Origin: Casuarina equisetifolia
Taxonomy: Eukaryota > Streptophyta > Magnoliopsida > Fagales > Casuarinaceae
Direction: 5' to 3'
NCBI GenBank assembly: GCA_028551475.1
Contig: CM052356.1
Location: 27,865,884 to 27,929,883 of the forward strand
Length of the DNA: 64,000 nucleotides
Of this stretch, positions 61,125 to 64,000 are shown piece after piece. Positions within the stretch are counted from its first letter, which is position 1. Each line of letters opens with the position of its first letter. A program made the position numbers and the translations under genes. The notes beneath the pieces are model-generated. The model made no database searches and was not told where the DNA came from. It saw nothing but the letters and a program-made list of their open reading frames with translations.

Positions 61125-61406
61125 TCATAGTACAATTAGCTTTACCTATTATCTGCAATTGAAGATTGAGAGTCAAATCGAAAGTTGTGAGTCACGTTTC
61201 ACACCTCAAACGCTGCCCACGGTCCTCAACAAATACTTTAAATCTTTCACACTTCTTGTTCGCCATTCTTGACCTCTACCTTTTATAAATAATAATAAAC
61301 TTTACATTTAAATCTCAATGTTCAAGTGCAGATAATAGGTAATGCTAACTGTACCATGAGTTTGAATTCCTGGAAAATTCTAGATAATGTTGATAATTTC
61401 TTAAAC
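61078..61406. repeat. Inverted repeat with 94-bp arms and 141-bp spacer
   Basis: Left arm 61078-61171, right arm 61313-61406. The arms agree at roughly 85-90% of positions by eye, including a perfect stretch agaattttccaggaattc followed by aaactcat. A transcript could fold into a long hairpin. Size and AT content fit a non-autonomous transposon remnant, but I cannot identify target-site duplications. Confidence 0.85.
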
Positions 61407-61709
61407 TAATGAGAAAGGAGTGTCATATAAACCCATCGCATGAGAAATATTCTAAAAACAAAGGCACCTTCATTTATTCAGACTGTTTATGGACACCCAT
61501 TTCCAGAAACATATAGAATTTGAAGTTAGAAGAGAGTGTTAGACAGGGCAATCCTTGAACATGTTTCTATTTTTACTGAGCTTCATTCATATTCACAAGA
61601 TGTATCCGTCGGCCATTTACAATTCTCTTTGAAAAAATATCATTAAAGAAACAAGCGTTCATTATTACAACTTATTACATCAAAACACGTTAAATAGTTA
61701 ATTACAGCA

Positions 61710-62338
61710 TCAGTTCCTCTTTTTCTCTTCCTTTTCTCTTTCAAGGAGAACAGGAGCCGCTGGTATGCTGAACCACCACTCTCTCAGCCTCCTCATCCAT
61801 TTCTCTGTACTTGCTTTCCTTAAAGGTGAATATCTTGTAAAAGTTTCCAGGAAGATTAGAAGAACTATGTACTTAATAGGTGTGAAGGCCAGAATCAAGG
61901 CTGTGACCAAGAGAGCAACTGCAAATTTTTCGCTTGCCTGATGAAAGATTTGCTCATAGATATTAGAAATAAGTCTGAAATTACAGTCTGCAGTAAAGAA
62001 TACTATGCACTTGTTTTTTTCGTGCCTCTAGTGGATCAGAAACGAATCAATAGGGGAAAAAGGGGAGGCCAGTCAGGACAAAGGAAAAAGGAAAAACCTG
62101 AGGAAAAATGCACAGCAACAAGGCCCTTATCTTGAGAAGAACAATGTTACCATCTTGAATGACTACTTCAGCTTGAGAAATTGCATTTTGAACAGCCAAA
62201 AGCTGCTCCATCGTATTCATCGGTGGAGGTGCTATCACCTTGACATCATCAGGCTTTCCTTCACCACACAATCGCGTGAGCACCATGAAAACCGCAATAA
62301 AGATGAACGTCAGAGCAAAGACATAACCCAGCCATCCC
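61710..62338 (-). CDS. DUF639 family protein, last two exons (partial)
   Basis: C-terminal part of a plant protein of unknown function; Arabidopsis relatives include At3g18350 and At1g48840. Exons 62338-62098 and 61937-61710, in phase. The first gives GWLGYVFALTFIFIAVFMVL (a membrane segment), then the family signature VKVIAPPPMNTMEQLLAVQN and LLKIRALLLCIFPQ. The second gives ASEKFAVALLVTALILAF, IVLLIFLETFTRYSPLRKAS and the signature RRLREWWFSIPAAPVLLERE, then stop. The exon starts one base into a codon, expected to complete Arg before Gly-Trp. Its upstream partner is not in the next 1.6 kb, so that intron is long and the gene runs off the right edge. Confidence 0.88.
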
Positions 62339-64000
62339 CTGAAAGCACGTGCTGTAACATGTCAGAAAGATACTTACCAGTTTGATATATGTAGAGAACC
62401 ATGAGAGAAATCATCCAAAACAATCCCCGGAGACCCAGTTTTACCTAGGTCCTACCACATGAGTTAGAAACTCATCCATATTCAAAGGTATGCTAACACA
62501 TATCAAGACAAGCTGATTCTAAAGAAGTAAAATAGCGTAATTAACATTTTTTTTTTCAAATGAACCACCTACAATATGTTGGACATATTTATTGGAACAC
62601 AATTCTCCACAAATCCTCCACACACAAAGAAAAGGATACCCAATCTATTCTTGACGACATAATTCTGACTCAACGTAGGATGCACCAATGATGGATCCTT
62701 GACCTTCTCAACATAAAATGGTCTATTATCAGTATTTCTTTCAGAGTTCGCTCCTTAGAGAGAGATTGGTTTTGTGAGTGCTTTTTTTTCTTCCTGGACA
62801 TCAAACCTGGTACAATATACTAAGACTTTCACTTCTTCCATAAAATAGAAAGTTTTTGGGAACCCAAGCCATCATTATGAATACTGCGATTAGATCTACC
62901 TTCTGGCATTCTATTTAAGGGAAGACCAAGCCATGATTATGAATACACGATCAGGTCTTCCTTATCATATTCTATCTTTTTGTGGAATAATCTCTACTAG
63001 TTGAATACAACCTACCCTGTCATATCCATTTCAGCATAAATGACCTGCAACATTCCCTTTTGCATTTTTACACAAATTGATTCATGTTCCACCGAGGTTC
63101 AGATTCTATAGCACGTAGCATGTTTTCTTCCCTTTGTCTGGAGAAATGAAGAAAACATTAAAAAAAAAAAAAATTCAGAACAAAAGGACATGTTTGAGAA
63201 ATAACACAAAAAGACCCAAACACATCCTCCCTCACCTGGAAAGATGTATTGAAACTGAAACACTGCTGAACCATTTTGCAGTCCATGTACACTGACCAGG
63301 AAAATTTTTCATACAACACAATTTGCCTTGTAACAGCACCCTTGTTTCATTTCCCACCAGATTATGATTTTCTTTTCTTATAAACAGATGAAAGTAAATT
63401 CTGAGGCATTATTTTTGTACAGCCGACAAACGTGAGGACCAACAACTAAAATGGAATCCCTCAAGAGCAGTCTCCTAATACTTAAAGCTTATGAAATTGG
63501 AATTTAAAAACACTAAGCATATCTAATTCAACACAACTACACTACACTAGCTCATCACCTTTCCGGCTAACTAAGTCTCTATATTTCTAGAAATCTAGTA
63601 GAAACCTCCATAACCAATTGCACTCCAAGATTTCAAACTTTCCATAAATTCATCAAGGACAAAACTTCTGTCTCCAAGAACATAATTTGACTTCCACGAT
63701 GCTAGCCTTTGTGCCATAGCTCTCTGAAACCCACCCCCCATCTTACTTTCTAACATTAGGATACTACAAAAGTGAGGACAAAAAACACCTTTGTATTGTT
63801 TCGTGAGGTTAATTTCCAGTAAGATGCTCCTGGTATACAGCAACATATCTATTTTCCATCAGTCCCCCTTCACAAAGTTTTAACAAAATTGAGTCCTTGA
63901 CCACGAGGCTGTACATTAAACTCATCCAGCGGTCTAATGACTTTCTAAATATTTTACCTTGAATTAAATAGAACCACAATGGTGATAAATTTTTCAGCTT
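62339..64000. other. Probable long intron of the DUF639 gene
   Basis: No DUF639 coding sequence was recognised up to the window edge. A minus-strand frame of 83 codons at 63595-63846 is unassigned. A 13-base A-run lies at about 63,162. The intron reading rests on the missing upstream exon. Confidence 0.45.

Larger units (their letters stand above)
59209..61709. other. Intergenic region, repeat cluster between VQ20-like and DUF639 genes
   Basis: Begins with the T-rich VQ 3' UTR. From 59,670 to 61,410 it is built of diverged direct and inverted repeats and microsatellites, listed separately. No frame resembles a protein. Confidence 0.55.

Noticed and set aside
62340..62470. Hydrophobic exon joined to the DUF639 exon through a 26-base intron
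   Set aside because: The reading frame would fit using gtaagtat and a nearby acag, but 26 bases is far below the minimum plant intron length.

Overview
This is a nuclear window from a flowering plant, almost certainly a eudicot. Genes are split by GT-AG introns, intergenic DNA is AT-rich, and every recognised gene belongs to a family found in land plants (class II LBD, NAC, VQ, CRM-domain, NTMC2/SMP-C2, DUF1666, DUF639, CH-domain kinesin-14). I saw no operons, prokaryotic signals, CRISPR arrays, rRNA or convincing tRNA. Exon boundaries are my own reading of splice sites checked for frame; no transcript data were available.

Layout. 2.2-2.6 kb (-): NDUFB10-like complex I subunit. 3.3-4.2 kb (-): class II LOB-domain repressor, LBD41-like, with a G-box-rich promoter. 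7.6-13.8 kb (+): 21-coding-exon CH-domain kinesin-14 of 1065 aa that contains what looks like a U12-type AT-AC intron. 15.6-16.6 kb (-): conserved 158-aa plant protein of unknown function. 16.6-21.5 kb: gene-poor. 21.6-23.9 kb (-): DUF1666 protein with a long poly-Glu tract. 23.9-29.2 kb: AT-rich, degenerate repeats. 29.2-31.1 kb (+): NAC058-like transcription factor. 33.1-37.9 kb (+): ESP1/CstF64-like 3'-end processing factor without an RRM. 39.7-44.3 kb (-): three-CRM organelle RNA-splicing factor, EMB1865-like. 45.3-52.0 kb (-): NTMC2T3-like SMP/C2 membrane-contact protein. 53.8 kb (+): possible secreted peptide. 54-58 kb: repeats. 58.5-59.2 kb (+): VQ-motif protein, VQ20-like. 59.2-61.7 kb: repeat cluster including a 94-bp-arm inverted repeat. 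61.7-62.3 kb (-): last two exons of a DUF639 gene that continues off the right edge.

The genes are not a pathway; they are an ordinary plant gene neighbourhood. From memory, the order matches parts of Arabidopsis: At3g18350 (DUF639), 18360 (VQ20), 18370 (NTMC2T3), 18390 (EMB1865), 18400 (NAC058) and 18410 (NDUFB10-like), interleaved with At1g73840 (ESP1), 73850 (DUF1666), 73860 (kinesin) and with At3g02550 (LBD41) and 02555. That is the pattern expected when one ancestral block was duplicated and fractionated in Arabidopsis while this genome kept the genes together.

The most interesting signals are the AT-AC intron in the kinesin motor, the tandemly expanded linker in the CRM protein, a candidate secreted tyrosine-containing peptide, and the inverted-repeat/direct-repeat family near 59.7-61.4 kb. 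I do not see a clearly new biological system.
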